A DNA stretch of 64,000 bases from Toxonevra muliebris (GCA_963691655.1 OY829326.1:37289989-37353988), one strand, 5' to 3'; positions 48,601 through 56,950 are shown, counted from the first letter of the stretch. Made by a program: numbers and translations. The notes: generated from the sequence alone by a model not told the origin.

Positions 48601-51563
48601 GTCAACTTCTTTCTTGTTGGGAGCAACATCATCTTTTGTCTGCCCTGGTTTGGCTGATGATGATTGCTCATAACAGTAGGTTTTTCATTTATGTGTCTCA
48701 GATCTGCTGGGGCGCACTAATGGGGAGGTGAGTAAAGGACTTCATAACACATGTGCCATCAGCTACAATAGCTCTGATGAAACTGTGCAAACTTTTGGCA
48801 GATAACACTTTTTGGGTAAACTATGTAGGTCTCTGACTCATCTGTGTACAAGATTAGGCTTCTCAAATCAACTCTAAATAATGTTCATTAAGCATTCCAT
48901 TAGACAAGACCTGTATATATGGTATGTGGTTGTATATGAGCCTTGTGGTCAATGGAATCATCTGTAATTTTCAAATCATCAAATTCAGCTAGTTTTATGA
49001 AATGGAATGAAAATTACCGGCACACCTCATGATAAGCAATTACCGTTCACTAAGCAAAGAAAGCATAAGAAATATAATAGAGTGACAGAATAGACTAAAA
49101 AAACTCCTCAAATTTTACTAATTTTGAAGCTCATTTTGTTATTAGGTAAACTTTTTAAAGTAATGAAAATGAAAAATAGGGAAAAAGTTTGTCATAGTTA
49201 ACTATTTGCGTATAAAAATTTCGACAAAAAATCCTGTCATTATAAACTCGTTAAAAATACATAAATTGGTCTAACAGAAAAGTAATAAAAATTTATTTAT
49301 AAAAATTTTTTAAGAACCAACCGTGAATGCAAAGTGAATCTTTAACTTACTTTTGATTCTGTTAAATTCTCTACATTTGAGTTTAGTTTTGAAAGTACCT
49401 CATAATATTAATTATTTTGAGTATTTGAATTTTATAAACTTAAAATATTTTAAACCACTTTAATTTTATATTAAAGGTATTAAATACAAATTAGAAAGCT
49501 TTTGGGAACTTTCAAAATCACATAACGCCATTTCACATTAATTCATTATATTTTCATGCACCATCAACAATTTAAAATTAATAATTAAAAAAAAAAAAAA
49601 AAATATACACAAACAAATATCACTAAAATTCCATAAAAATAAATAAAAAATACAAATTAAAAACCAAATACTATAAAATCAGAATTTGCCGAGAGCCTTC
49701 CCGGATCAACACAGCGCAGTCCATATCCAATGCGTAGGCGTAAGTAGTGCTCGATTTCATTTATGATTTCATTATTTTGTTTTCAAATCATTAAGGTACA
49801 AAAACAAAATCAAAACTAAAATATACAAAATTTTTTTTTTTTTACAAATGTGATTGGTTACAAATGTGATTGGCGAATGATTACTTTTTTTTTTGTAAAA
49901 GCTTCAAATTAGGTTCTTGGAATGCTGATAAAACAAAACTTCAAAAAAAAAAAAAAAAAAAAAACATGTAGCTTTGCACTTAATTAATTAGAGCAAATTT
50001 ATTAATTTATTTTCTCCAATACAAAACTTAATATTTGTTCAACAATATTTTTATATTAAAACTAATTTTATTTGAATTTTACAACGTAGCAGCAAGCGCA
50101 AAATCATCAACGCTACCATTGCCACCGCATCGTCCTTTGTCAGCGATGCGCGATAAGGAACGTGATCGTGAACGTGATGGCTACTATAGTGATCGCAATG
50201 AGCTAATACGGGAGCGTGAACGTGAACGCGAACGTGACCGCGGCTATTTATCAGATCATAATACTAGGTGAGTCTCACGTGTGTGTGTGTATATTTTGTA
50301 AATCGTATTCTATGATATTAAACTTTCACTCTCTCTTTAATTATAGTTTCTCTAACTCACGTTGCGCCTCTTGCATTGGTGAATCAGCACGCGCTCAATG
50401 GTTTCGCCATTCCGATGGTTGGCGTTCTGGCAGTTCAACTATTGGTTCTGGCTCCGGCCAAGGTTTAATTTCACAACAAACTTCTGGTTCTGGTCATAAA
50501 CGTTCACCATGGGACTCTTTGCCATCGTTGCGTCAAGATAGCAGCTTAAATGATTCCGGTTATAAGAGCGCACGCGCCGATTCGCTTGAGCAACGGTAAG
50601 ATTAGATTTGTGGGTGCATAATCATAGTGAAAAATAATGTGTACTTTAAGGGTGGATTCTCATTAACTGAGTTGAAAGATGGTATGTTTTAAGAATTGTT
50701 ATTAGGGAAAGTAATTAATAAATCTTGAAGACATGTTTATCATATATTACAGCAATTACGCTTAAATTTTTATGAGATTATAATGAAAACTGTAGCTTCG
50801 GGCTCCTTAAAGCTTGACGCTTCCTAAAACTTCTCAGTTGTTGGTTTATTCCGACTCTTCAAGTCATCTAAACTGAGTTAAAAAAATCAAATGTAGATTT
50901 AAAAAAAATTCGTTTTTTTTTTCTTAATTTCGTCACATTTTTTATTATAAAAAAAGTTTAACACATTTTATATTTTCCTTAGTTTAGTTTAGACTGTCTT
51001 GTTTTCTATATTTGAGCAGAATTTCAATGTAATCGCTTTGTTAGTTTTTAAGATATCGTGTCAGTCAGCCAGGGAAAAGGTATTTCGAGAAAAATGCATT
51101 TAAAGTTATGCATTTTACCCAAAATTGAAACACCTGGCAAGAAGAGGTGTTCGTTAATGGCCTTCGTCAACTTTAAGAATTTCGACTTGAAATTTTGTAC
51201 AAGGTTTCTTGAAAGTATAGAGTACAAGATTCATCATCTAAAAATATTTAGAAGCTGTTTAATGAAAATTGCCCCACACCCGCTAACTATGCTTTAATGC
51301 TACAGCATTTTTAATGGCTTTAAATTAGTGTTTAATTAAAGTTCACTTTATTTCTAATTATGATTATAGGACATTATTATTTATTTTTTACAATTATTAA
51401 ATATATTATTTTATTTGTTTTATATTATAATAGCGCTGAATTCATTCGTCAGGATAGTTTACGTTCAGATTATTTAAGTGATCGTGATTCACGTTATGGC
51501 ATCGTACAGCAGGCATCGATCGACAGCACTGATTCGCGTATGTGCTATTTAACTTCTTCTGAG
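24530..51563 (+). CDS. sif: still life (sif), Rac guanine-nucleotide exchange factor, N-terminal part (12 coding exons)
   Basis: Joined exons: 24530-24636, 25655-25839, 28309-28427, 39871-40069, 40939-41100, 41537-41832, 42232-42602, 43584-43999, 49683-49739, 50090-50267, 50347-50595, 51434-51563. All introns are GT/AG and all phases agree, giving 823 residues with no stop. The N-terminus MGNKLSCSCAPLMRKAYRYE, the WH1/EVH1 segment (about residues 36-137) and the following basic and Ser-rich segments match what I recall of Drosophila Still life. In flies this protein is a TIAM-type exchange factor that activates Rac and acts under the membrane of synaptic terminals. Residues 138-823 are low-complexity: Gly runs, His/Gln tracts, Arg/Glu/Asp blocks and repeated YLSD/YYSD motifs. 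The catalytic DH-PH module, the first PH, the Ras-binding and PDZ domains are absent and must be downstream of the window. The start is chosen from the known fly N-terminus and an upstream in-frame TGA. Intron sizes run from 79 bp to 11.4 kb. Confidence 0.95.
24637..25654. other. sif intron 1
   Basis: 1.0 kb, very AT-rich, with a CAA/AAC/TAA-rich low-complexity tract at about 25190-25450. Nothing else seen. Confidence 0.7.
25655..25839 (+). CDS. sif: sif exon 2, first half of WH1/EVH1 domain
   Basis: Encodes residues 36-98, opening with RLWAEVFHVSASGAG. The WAEVF start, a VKWQQ strand and an FHITAYN strand have the pattern of a WH1/EVH1 fold, a domain that usually binds proline-rich ligands. 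Donor CAACCAG|GTGAGT after 25839, phase 1. The acceptor TTCAG precedes 25655. The exon is strikingly conserved at protein level relative to its AT-rich introns. Confidence 0.93.
25840..26226. other. sif intron 2, 5' part
   Basis: AT-rich, ends at the TA target site of the mariner insertion. Confidence 0.6.
26227..27484 (+). mobile_element. mariner (DD34D) element inside sif intron 2
   Basis: Terminal inverted repeats TTGGGAGTATGAATGTATAA at the left and the complement of TTGGAGTATGATTGTATAAA at the right are flanked by TA (26225-26226 and 27485-27486). Length 1258 bp, close to a full-length mariner. It carries a long transposase frame in the same orientation as sif. Confidence 0.92.
26399..27412 (+). 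pseudogene. mariner transposase, nearly full length but damaged
   Basis: The N-terminal frame starts MSNCVPTKQH, then TAG, then REVLICFFHLKKNATEAHRL; the open part from 26531 gives 293 residues. All three catalytic Asp positions are present: IVTGDEKW, LHHDNARPH and IAPSDYHLF, with 34 residues between the second and third (DD34D). WVPYELKPRDVERR is the conserved linker motif. Damage: the TAG, loss of about six residues after CQVWY where RFKSGD is usual, a two-residue loss in SFEEKW, and a changed YSPD block (YFSH). Probably inactive as it stands, but the youngest-looking transposase in the window. Confidence 0.88.
27485..28308. other. sif intron 2, 3' part
   Basis: AT-rich with moderate-complexity sequence at 27550-28070 of unknown origin; ends in a TTTCTTCATCATCAG acceptor. 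Confidence 0.6.
28309..28427 (+). CDS. sif: sif exon 3, second half of WH1/EVH1 domain
   Basis: Encodes residues 98-137, GTRIGQASECFVYWKDP onward to RECC, completing the WH1/EVH1 domain: the WGLNF strand and the C-terminal helix SPIDAKQFREC are visible. Acceptor ATCATCAG; donor TGTTGT|GTAAGT, phase 0. It is separated from exon 2 by a 2.5 kb intron containing a mariner element and is followed by the 11.4 kb largest intron in the exon region. Confidence 0.93.
28428..29989. other. sif intron 3, first part
   Basis: AT-rich, with long A homopolymers near 28603-28680 and many short direct repeats (AAAATGTCATTTAT twice near 28937-28972). No gene. Confidence 0.6.
30387..31501. mobile_element. Non-autonomous DNA element with Myb/SANT-like remnant
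   Basis: Inverted ends CAAGCATGCTCCAGAA and (complement) CAGGCATGTTCCAGAA. The flanking ATTATT on both sides is a possible 6-bp duplication. Subterminal repeats around GCTCTAGAATTCACTTT occur near both ends. Inside at about 30980-31240, + strand, a remnant reads VWMDWKANIRKKITHN and ATGGGP, then after a frameshift FVLSSTEESIVEC and TGTAQFGPSSTFENVDRTSS. The W-x-x-I-x-x-K and TGGGP pattern is that of the Myb/SANT-like DNA-binding proteins carried by some transposons. An AG acceptor-like CTACAG precedes it. Superfamily not certain. Confidence 0.6.
31990..32310 (+). repeat. Dispersed repeat, copy 1
   Basis: Shares several blocks in the same order with 50970-51290: TTTCGAGAAAAA-GC-TTTAAAGTTA, then a GTGTTCG/GCGTTCTCG block, AACTT-TTAA-ATTT-GA-TTG-A and CTT-AAGTATA. 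Family unknown; no coding potential. Confidence 0.45.
32621..37090. other. sif intron 3, middle part
   Basis: AT-rich, no gene recognised. Holds a TC-rich tract near 33500-33560, long A runs near 34450 and a stretch of TTAGG/GGTTA-like words at 36360-36560. 36660-37340 has more balanced composition and may be an old unrecognised transposon. Confidence 0.5.
37441..38354 (-). mobile_element. Internally deleted mariner (DD34D) element
   Basis: The ends CCACCTTGATCAAAAAGTTC and its reverse complement bound 914 bp, short for a mariner (about 1.3 kb). A minus-strand transposase remnant lies between. TA follows the right end (38355-38356); the left flank is TACA, so the duplication is not perfect. 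Confidence 0.85.
37494..38137 (-). pseudogene. mariner transposase remnant with internal deletion
   Basis: The N-terminal part reads NGTRTLEMLEKFFGNDSLKK, VVYQ-stop-HDRFKSGRESIEV and NERSGRPSTSKTDKT, then stops. The next recognised part is TIREYYLGIMSRLREAIRQK followed by ENSWILHHDNAPSH (second Asp) and NLAPCDYFLFNRVKK (third Asp, 34 residues apart), ending at WHKCLAVGGDYFERDHIDL. The whole middle, including the TGDE-W block with the first catalytic Asp, has been deleted. Belongs to a mariner lineage different from the one at 26227. Confidence 0.85.
38357..39870. other. sif intron 3, last part
   Basis: AT-rich, no gene. TC-rich tracts near 39370-39480; ends with the CGTTTTACAG acceptor of sif exon 4. 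Confidence 0.6.
39871..40069 (+). CDS. sif: sif exon 4, basic Ser/Lys-rich segment
   Basis: Encodes residues 138-204. It begins SPSFKFSRKASSSYSLKLD, continues with the basic stretch GKGKIKAKRK, and contains a Cys pair in PQCTCMSAEQY. Acceptor CGTTTTACAG; donor ACGAG|GTGAGG, phase 1. The segment is continuous with the Drosophila protein as I remember it. No folded domain is evident; it is probably a linker or phosphorylation region. Confidence 0.92.
40070..40938. other. sif intron 4
   Basis: 0.87 kb with a (TG)n run at 40297-40314 and a CAACAACACCACC-like tract near 40830-40870. No gene. Confidence 0.7.
40939..41100 (+). CDS. sif: sif exon 5
   Basis: Encodes residues 204-258, GSSTLPRGVGSRITDTDGG onward to a Gly-rich end. 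Acceptor CATTTCAG; donor GGACAG|GTAAGT. The length, 162 nt, is a multiple of three with phase 1 at both ends, so the exon could be skipped without changing frame. Low complexity, presumably disordered. Confidence 0.9.
41101..41536. other. sif intron 5
   Basis: 436 bp with CATACATACATA near its start; nothing else seen. Confidence 0.7.
41537..41832 (+). CDS. sif: sif exon 6, Gly/Thr-rich segment
   Basis: Encodes residues 258-356, DTLGRQVKSQDPTGAANAG through DICTQNHVGSQVGPDD to KDYGDDM. Acceptor CTTCTTTAG; donor GATATG|GTAAGA, phase 0. Low complexity, Gly/Thr/Ser-rich, no recognised domain. The frame stays open past the donor to a stop ending at 41889, so intron retention would truncate the protein. 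Confidence 0.9.
41833..42231. other. sif intron 6
   Basis: 399 bp; contains ACACATATACACACATATGT-like simple sequence near 42120-42150. Confidence 0.7.
42232..42602 (+). CDS. sif: sif exon 7, His/Asn/Gly-rich segment
   Basis: Encodes residues 357-480. It begins ARDSHSHDMHQHQHN, contains a conserved-looking block KSTEDMNVDTSTLKRMLKPM and PSTESPVTSPEMGRRRYNYY, then a seven-glycine run and Asn/Met-rich sequence. Acceptor TTATGCTTAG; donor TCGAG|GTAAGT, phase 2. The TSPEMG and TESPVTSP motifs look like proline-directed phosphorylation sites (inference). Confidence 0.9.
42603..43583. other. sif intron 7
   Basis: 981 bp, AT-rich; no gene or clear element. Confidence 0.7.
43584..43999 (+). CDS. 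sif: sif exon 8, Gly-run and helical segment
   Basis: Encodes residues 480-619. It begins SSHEIGRGYPPRNLYLELER, passes a run of eleven glycines followed by a His-rich stretch, and ends in a better ordered segment, SPTSRLLLEYEMHLRNTLAK to LSQSMENL, likely helical. Acceptor TTATCATCAG; donor AATTTAG|GTAAGT, phase 1. The glycine tract is coded by mixed GGT/GGC/GGA/GGG, so it is an older expansion rather than a fresh triplet expansion. Confidence 0.9.
44000..45186. other. sif intron 8, first part
   Basis: AT-rich. A more complex stretch at 44900-45165 has an open minus-strand frame of 83 codons (MSDTEWAATSPITISRIVEY...) that I do not recognise; it may be transposon debris. Confidence 0.5.
45187..45851. 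mobile_element. piggyBac-like MITE
   Basis: Ends CCCTTTCGGGAT and (complement) CCCTTTCTGGAT match 11 of 12 and are flanked on both sides by TTAA (45183-45186 and 45852-45855), the piggyBac target site. 665 bp. No transposase remnant. Both ends also carry inward GTGAC/GTCAC words such as GGTGACAACTTG and CAACGGTGACC. Confidence 0.7.
45852..46188. other. Spacer between two transposons in sif intron 8
   Basis: No gene. Continuous with 47956 onward if the element at 46189-47947 is removed. Confidence 0.5.
46720..47120 (-). pseudogene. 3' fragment of a LINE ORF2 inside the hAT element
   Basis: The minus strand reads DNDTTEHFLCSCPAFARIRL, then LLSSDVLSMNYVYTLPLPEL and LRIISETKKVRA, ending at a stop. 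The H-x4-C/C-x-C-PAFA pattern and LPLPELLRII are typical of the extreme C-terminus of non-LTR retrotransposon ORF2. No reverse transcriptase core. Its position inside the hAT boundaries implies it inserted into the hAT copy. Confidence 0.6.
47713..47796 (+). pseudogene. hAT transposase dimerisation-domain remnant
   Basis: 27 codons and a stop: AFPLSNFALKLIYLPNSSAN then VERIFKQ. The 'LPNSSANVERIF' block is the conserved end of hAT transposases (usually L-P-x-S-x-A-x-x-E-R-x-F-S). Upstream frames are broken. Confidence 0.75.
47956..49682. other. sif intron 8, last part
   Basis: No gene. At 48318-48370 a tRNA-like pair of boxes (TAGCCAATTAG and GGTTCAATGC) followed by an A-rich stretch may be a SINE head. 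48380-48720 has balanced composition of unknown origin; the rest is AT-rich and ends at the sif exon 9 acceptor. Confidence 0.5.
49683..49739 (+). CDS. sif: sif exon 9, 57-nt small exon
   Basis: Encodes residues 619-638 (EFAESLPGSTQRSPYPMRR). Acceptor AAAATCAG; donor TAGGC|GTAAGT. It is 57 nt with phase 1 on both sides, so inclusion or skipping is frame-neutral. It is too short for ordinary ORF finding and is supported by splice sites, phase and the open join between exons 8 and 10. It lies after a 5.7 kb intron full of transposon debris. Confidence 0.8.
49740..50089. other. sif intron 9
   Basis: 350 bp (to the first NAG), with a tandem ACAAATGTGATTGG repeat near 49844-49873 and an A run near 49945. 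Confidence 0.7.
50090..50267 (+). CDS. sif: sif exon 10, Arg/Glu/Asp-rich segment
   Basis: Encodes residues 638-697: a Ser/Pro linker (AKSSTLPLPPHRPLSAMRD), then alternating charged residues (RDKERDRERDGYYSDRN and RERERERERDRGYLSDHN). The acceptor is a tandem NAGNAG, TAG at 50087-50089 and CAG at 50090-50092; using the second starts the exon at 50093 and removes one Ala without a frameshift. Donor ACTAG|GTGAGT, phase 2. Confidence 0.88.
50347..50595 (+). CDS. sif: sif exon 11
   Basis: Encodes residues 697-780, SFSNSRCASCIGESARAQWF through WRSGSSTIGSGSGQG to SLRQDSSLNDSGYKSARADS. It contains a CASC motif and repeated Ser/Gly. Acceptor TTTAATTATAG; donor CAACG|GTAAGA. The preceding intron is only 79 bp. 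The length, 249 nt, is a multiple of three with phase 2 on both sides. Confidence 0.92.
50596..51433. other. sif intron 11
   Basis: 838 bp. Contains copy 2 of the dispersed repeat that also occurs at 31990-32310. Confidence 0.65.
50970..51290 (+). repeat. Dispersed repeat, copy 2
   Basis: Ordered similarity to 31990-32310 in the same orientation, including GTATTTCGAGAAAAATGCAT versus GTTTCGAGAAAAACGC. Family unknown. Confidence 0.45.
51434..51563 (+). CDS. sif: sif exon 12, last exon in the window
   Basis: Encodes residues 780-823, RAEFIRQDSLRSDYLSDRDS to MCYLTSSE. Acceptor ATTATAATAG; donor TCTGAG|GTGAGT, phase 0. In the Drosophila protein this segment precedes an acidic SDDD stretch and the first PH domain. 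I looked for that continuation in 51564-64000 and did not see it, so the downstream intron must exceed 12.4 kb. Confidence 0.9.
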
Positions 51564-52193
51564 GTGAGTGAGAAATTTTCAATTTATTTATATGTATAAG
51601 GATATAACTAAACAGTTCATTCGAATATCTCGAAAATGAGAGTCAATCCAGCAAATTCAACATCAGACTTGTGATCAGCGACCCCGGTTTTACCAAAATT
51701 TACTGCTCAATCTTGGGCAATCAATTCTTTTCCATGTCCAAATTTCTATACGTTTACGTTTATAAAAATTTGTGATTTTACTAAAAAATTTCTGCTTTTC
51801 AACTGAGATTTTCTTACATCAAATAATAGTTCAAAAAATCATACTTCGTTAAAAGAAGAATTAAACGTAGTTTCAATTTATTTGTACATATTAGAGTGAT
51901 GCTGAAAAAAAGTGTTCTTAATTCAATTAAAAAGGGTAGCTGTAGGATTTTTAGTGCGAGTGTTCTGCTTTTGTTTTAAAACTAAATAGTATACATTGTA
52001 AACCATTTAAAGTGTCTCTTTTTTCAAATGTCCTTTAAAATCTAGTGAATACTATTGAAGTATAAGTAAAAATAGGATATACTAGATATTTCAAGTATGT
52101 ACTTTTATTATTTGGCTAGAGCTATTATTTGCACTATGTGTCGCACCAAGAAACTCGTCTTCTTTTTATTTTATACCGTTGTGCTATTTATAA
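51564..52193. other. Start of the long downstream sif intron
   Basis: AT-rich, begins with donor GTGAGT. No exon recognised. Confidence 0.6.
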
Positions 52194-52518
52194 GCAGAGG
52201 AAAAGCAGGATAAAAATTATATGAGAGCAAAAGTGAAATAATTTAATATTTCTGTGCAAGAATGGCACAAGTAATACGGCTTAGATTAAAAATGAGACGA
52301 ATAAAAAATAACAGCAAAAATAATATAACAATTTTATTAGAGCAAAAATAGCATAGTATTTTAATCCGTTTTTGCTCTGAACATATTTCGTTTCACTTTT
52401 GCTTTGAACATATTTTGATTCGCTTTTGCTCTAAATAATATTTGCGTCTCTTTTTCTCTTAAGTAAAATTGTTCCACTATTTTCTAAACTCAGAAGTTCT
52501 ACCACTTTTCCTCTCAGC
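52194..52518 (+). mobile_element. MITE, copy 1 of a direct pair
   Basis: About 325 bp with inverted ends GCAGAGGAAAAG and CTTTTCCTCTCAGC. The interior has GAGCAAAAATAGCATAGT and then TTTTTGCTCTGAACATATTT repeated two or three times in tandem. It matches 52932-53232 over its whole length, at about 85 percent by eye. No coding. Target-site duplication not clear. Confidence 0.7.
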
Positions 52519-52931
52519 CTCTTTTCTATGGTTTAGTAGTAAAGCAGAATGAAAATGCAAAAGAAAGACTTGAAAATTAATCACAAATTCAGTGATTACA
52601 AAGTTCTTAATAATATTTCACTCCATACATTTATTTGTCCGCATAAAAATTTATGATAATACAGAAAGAGAAAAATGTTCATTTCTTTTTAAGTTATTGT
52701 TAATTTATAATCATGAAAACTTTTTAGACATATGTTTTCATGTCTGCAAAATCTATGAACGCATATACTGATGTACATATTACAATACATACAGTATCAA
52801 AACTGAATGCAAATAGCAATTTGACTCTCACAAAGATAACAAATAAAACTAATTCATGATTCAAAATTTATTTATTATTCCGTGTGAAATTAGGATGATT
52901 CGGCTTTATTTAACTTTCGAATAAATGACAA

Positions 52932-53232
52932 GCTGAGAGGAAAAGCAAGCTAAAATTTATATGAGGACAAACGTAAAATAATTTAATATCTCAGTGTAAG
53001 AACGGCATAGGTAATACGGCTTAGAGTGAAAATGAAACGACTTAAAAGTGAGAGCAAAAATGGTATAACAATTCTTTCAGAGCAAAAATAGCATAGTGAT
53101 TTATTCCGTTTTTGCTCTGAACATATTTCGTTTCACTTTTGCTCTGAACATATTTCGTTTCGTTTTTGCTCTTATGTAAAATTATTCCACTTTTTTCTGA
53201 ACGTATAAGTTATACCACTTTTCCTTTAAGCC
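52932..53232 (+). mobile_element. MITE, copy 2 of a direct pair
   Basis: Same structure and orientation as 52194-52518: starts GCTGAGAGGAAAAGCAAGC and ends CTTTTCCTTTAAGC, with tandem TTTTTGCTCTGAACATATTT repeats inside. 413 bp of unrelated sequence separates the two. Confidence 0.7.
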
Positions 53233-56200
53233 TCTCAATGGAACATTATGTGCTTTAGAATGTGCAATGAATTTGAAAGTGACTAATTTCAGCCCTATGC
53301 ACTTTTACCAGAGTTTTAGGGGGAAAAAAAAATTTTTGAAAACCCAATTCATTTCAGAAATTTTGTGAACTAATTGAAGTGTTACAAATTTAAAAGCCAA
53401 TAAATTGTTGGGACTTTTCAACACATTTTATTCAATAAGAAAGAAAATTACTTCAAAAACGTTGAATTTTTTCAAATTCAATTTATATTTTCAATATACC
53501 TTCTTTGGGTTTTAATTATGACATTGAGTCTCTCGATGAATCCGCTACATGATGCATAAATATGATCTTATAGAGTTCACCGTGCTTACTTTAGACCATC
53601 CACAACTTTTGTAGCCAATTCAGATTAAAAACTCAAAAGCATCTAGTTAATTGGAAAAGTTTATTTTTCTGGCGAAATATAGTGGGGAACATTGTTTTAA
53701 GGCTATTATTTATTCGTGCGTGGTTTGTGAGATAGTGCTGTGTCTTTTCGGAATGCAAAACGGTCTTCCATTGAAATGTTTAGCTGACTCTGTTCCTTTC
53801 ACATACTCGGTACTCAGTATATGAACCTTATCGTCAAGCTTCAAAATATCAAAGGACATCAACTATTGGCAGTAACAAATCTTTTTTTTTTTACTAATGC
53901 TAAAGACAAAGTTTAAATTTTTCTTTTAGGATAATTTTTTCTAAATAAATTGTATTGAAAAATCGCAAAGTTGCTGCGTTTTTATTTGGCAGCCATTTAG
54001 TTGATTCATTCTATGTATAACATTCAGGCGTTAAACCTAAACCTAAACTACTCAACTATTTTCGAGGCTTTTAAATATTTTTGATTTGGAAAGTTTTTTT
54101 TTTTGCAAATTTCTTCCAAATTTGGCAGTTCACATTGCTAATTAAATAATTATTAAAATTATTAGGCTTTGAATGAACAATGATGCCAGAAGAATATCAA
54201 AAAGTTCATAGAATTAGCAGACCAGATTATCGTTTCGGAACCAGCTACCGTTCCTCATCAGTGATCTCTGTGGTATTAGAAAGCTATAGAGGTGTAACTT
54301 TGTGATATTTTTTTTTTAATTAATCGGTGTCTTATATTTATCTTTGATTAGGTTATGCGACAAAATGAAGGTTGGTTTTTATGAATCCAAATCTCTCAAC
54401 GGTTTCTAATAGCACTAAGCTTGAATAATACTGCCAACTAACAAAAAAATGGCGTCAAATTGAAAAGTAACAGTGCAGAAAAGTTTCTAGTCGAAAACAG
54501 AGGAAAAATATATATTTTTAAATCAAATAATATCTAAAAGCTCCACATTTGTCTTGATCAATTTTGTGATTCACTGTATGCATGTTATCATCAAAATTTC
54601 TTAATTTTATACTTTTGGGATCAAAATGAACCTGTTTAAATTGATTTTTCGGGGTTGTTATAATAAAAAAAAATGTACCAATTTTCACGGTTTAAAATTA
54701 AAGATAAAAAATCTACAGTCTCAAATTCCACATCTTGTGTTAATTTTTTGCTATCATGAATGCTTTGAAATATTGTAGACCTATTTTAAAAAAACAACTT
54801 TCCCGAAAACACAAACACGAAATTCCTTGTGATTTATGAGTTAAGTGAATATGATCTCTACTGCAGACTTTGAACTTGAAAAAATAGTTTATTTGGCTTA
54901 AAGTAGTGAAGTTCCTTGGTAGTATTTATAAATTAGCCTAACGCTATTGGAAACTGTTGAGAGGTTTGGATTCACATTTTTAGTGTCGCACAGTGTTATT
55001 TGAATAGAGATCTGAACAAATTTATTATTATTTGAAATTAATAAATTTCGATGGACAATAATGCCAGAAGAACATCGAAAATTCTTAGTTAAAAAATGAG
55101 CTAAACTCGTTTTAGATTTTTATCTATTTCAAACGTGATATTTTCATTTTCAAATATATTTAGAGTATGTACTTTTAAATTTAAAAATTCAATAAAGAGT
55201 GCAACAAAAAACGTCTTCATATACACATATAATAACGAAAAGCATCAGCGATATGGTTGATTTGTGGGCACAAACCTCATATACACACACATACACACAA
55301 AACATAAGTATCGCCAGCTTCAGTGTTCTACAAAGAACAAACGACCTCGACCTGTAAAATAATTATGCTACATAGTTCCTACATACAAGTTGAGAGAGAA
55401 GAAAATAATGACTAATGCTCTGGTGTGCCGCTGAGGTTTTGTATTATAAATATACCAGCAACATATACATATAAGTATGTGGTTTGTAAATGTATGAGTG
55501 TTTGCACGTGTGTTTGTTTATTTTTTTGTATTTTTTTTTCTGAGGGTTCGAAGCTAATTTGTAAAGTTTTGTAAAAGTAATTAAAAAATTTATGAGAAAA
55601 CAAACAAAATGTGTAATTTACTGCTATAGAGGAGGAAAGGTAGGAATTTTTAAATATTCTCATATAACAACAAAGCAAGATTAATTTGCTGTTAAACGTA
55701 AAGTGACTTACTGAGTGACTGACTGAAACATTGAATTATGTACGTATTATTAGTATGTACTGTTAAAACTTCTGTAATAAATATTTAAAAAGCTTTTTCT
55801 ACTGTACTATACATTTTAACTATTCTGTTAAGTTTATGTTAAAAGAAAAAGAAGCTTTTTTTGCGCAATTCGCTAATATTTTATAAGATAAAAAGTTTAG
55901 TTTTGAAAATTTTTATTAACTATTTTTTAAAGAAGATAAGTGAGAGAACTATTCACACACACATACATACACATACTGACGTTGTGATGAAAATGTTGTC
56001 TATTCATAAAACTTGAATAGGCGAGAAATAAATATTACTCATACGTAATGCCGTACCTACTCAGAGTTTTCAATTTTCTTTACCTTTCGTTTCGTTTTAG
56101 TGTTAAATTTTGATATGTGTGGTATGTATTTATATAAGATCTTTATAAAAATTTAGTTTATGCAAACATTTCTGTTGATTTTCTTTAGCAACTGCCATGC

Positions 56201-56743
56201 GACATTATTCACAAATACATAAAGTATTTAAATTACACCGTTTAACACTTGAGCAAACTTAAGAAAAAACTTTACCAACTGAATTTTGGTCTGTTTAAAC
56301 CGATTTTTGAGATATCTATATATGATTTTGATATTTTTTAATGTTGAAATCTATAAATACTGTGTTTAATTTCCCAGGAGAAAATTCCGCTAGAGGATAT
56401 TTTAAGATATTTATTCATTTGGAAATGGTTTTTTTTTTTGCAAAATGTATTTTATCTTTAATTTTAAAAAAATGGGAAATTTTCTATTTCAAATATTGGT
56501 GAAGAAATACCCAAAGCTCGAGTCTATATAATTTCAATATTTTTTCATTATTAGGAATATTTTTATGATGTAAAGAATATATACTATTTCTGCAAAGACA
56601 GGTCTAAAATTGTCTTCATCTTCGTTTTAAAGTGTATAAAATTCGACCAAAAGCTTAAAATATAAGATAGCCCAAAAAATTGTTGGCCCTTGACCTTTCT
56701 TTTTTTTTTCTCGTTTCCAAACCCAGGCCCAAACAGATATATA
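53233..56743. other. AT-rich intron with a rearranged repeat at 54170-55090
   Basis: No gene. 54352-54435 and 54930-55000 are inverted copies (shared AATCCAAA-CTCTCAAC-GTTTC), while 54180-54215 and 55055-55085 are direct copies (AATAATGCCAGAAGAACATC-like). Confidence 0.5.
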
Positions 56744-56950
56744 AAGTGCCGGTCATATCATTTGCAACCAAAATCACTTGTATTTTAAATGACTTTTTAA
56801 CTTCACAAAAATAATTTTTATCAAAAATCTTTTTTATTCAAAACAAAGTGTATTTATTGCCATTTATTATAAAAAATTTAAAGTACAAAAAATAAAAAAA
56901 GAAAGAAGTTATATTATATTAAAGACTGAATTGAAGAGGTCAAAACATTT

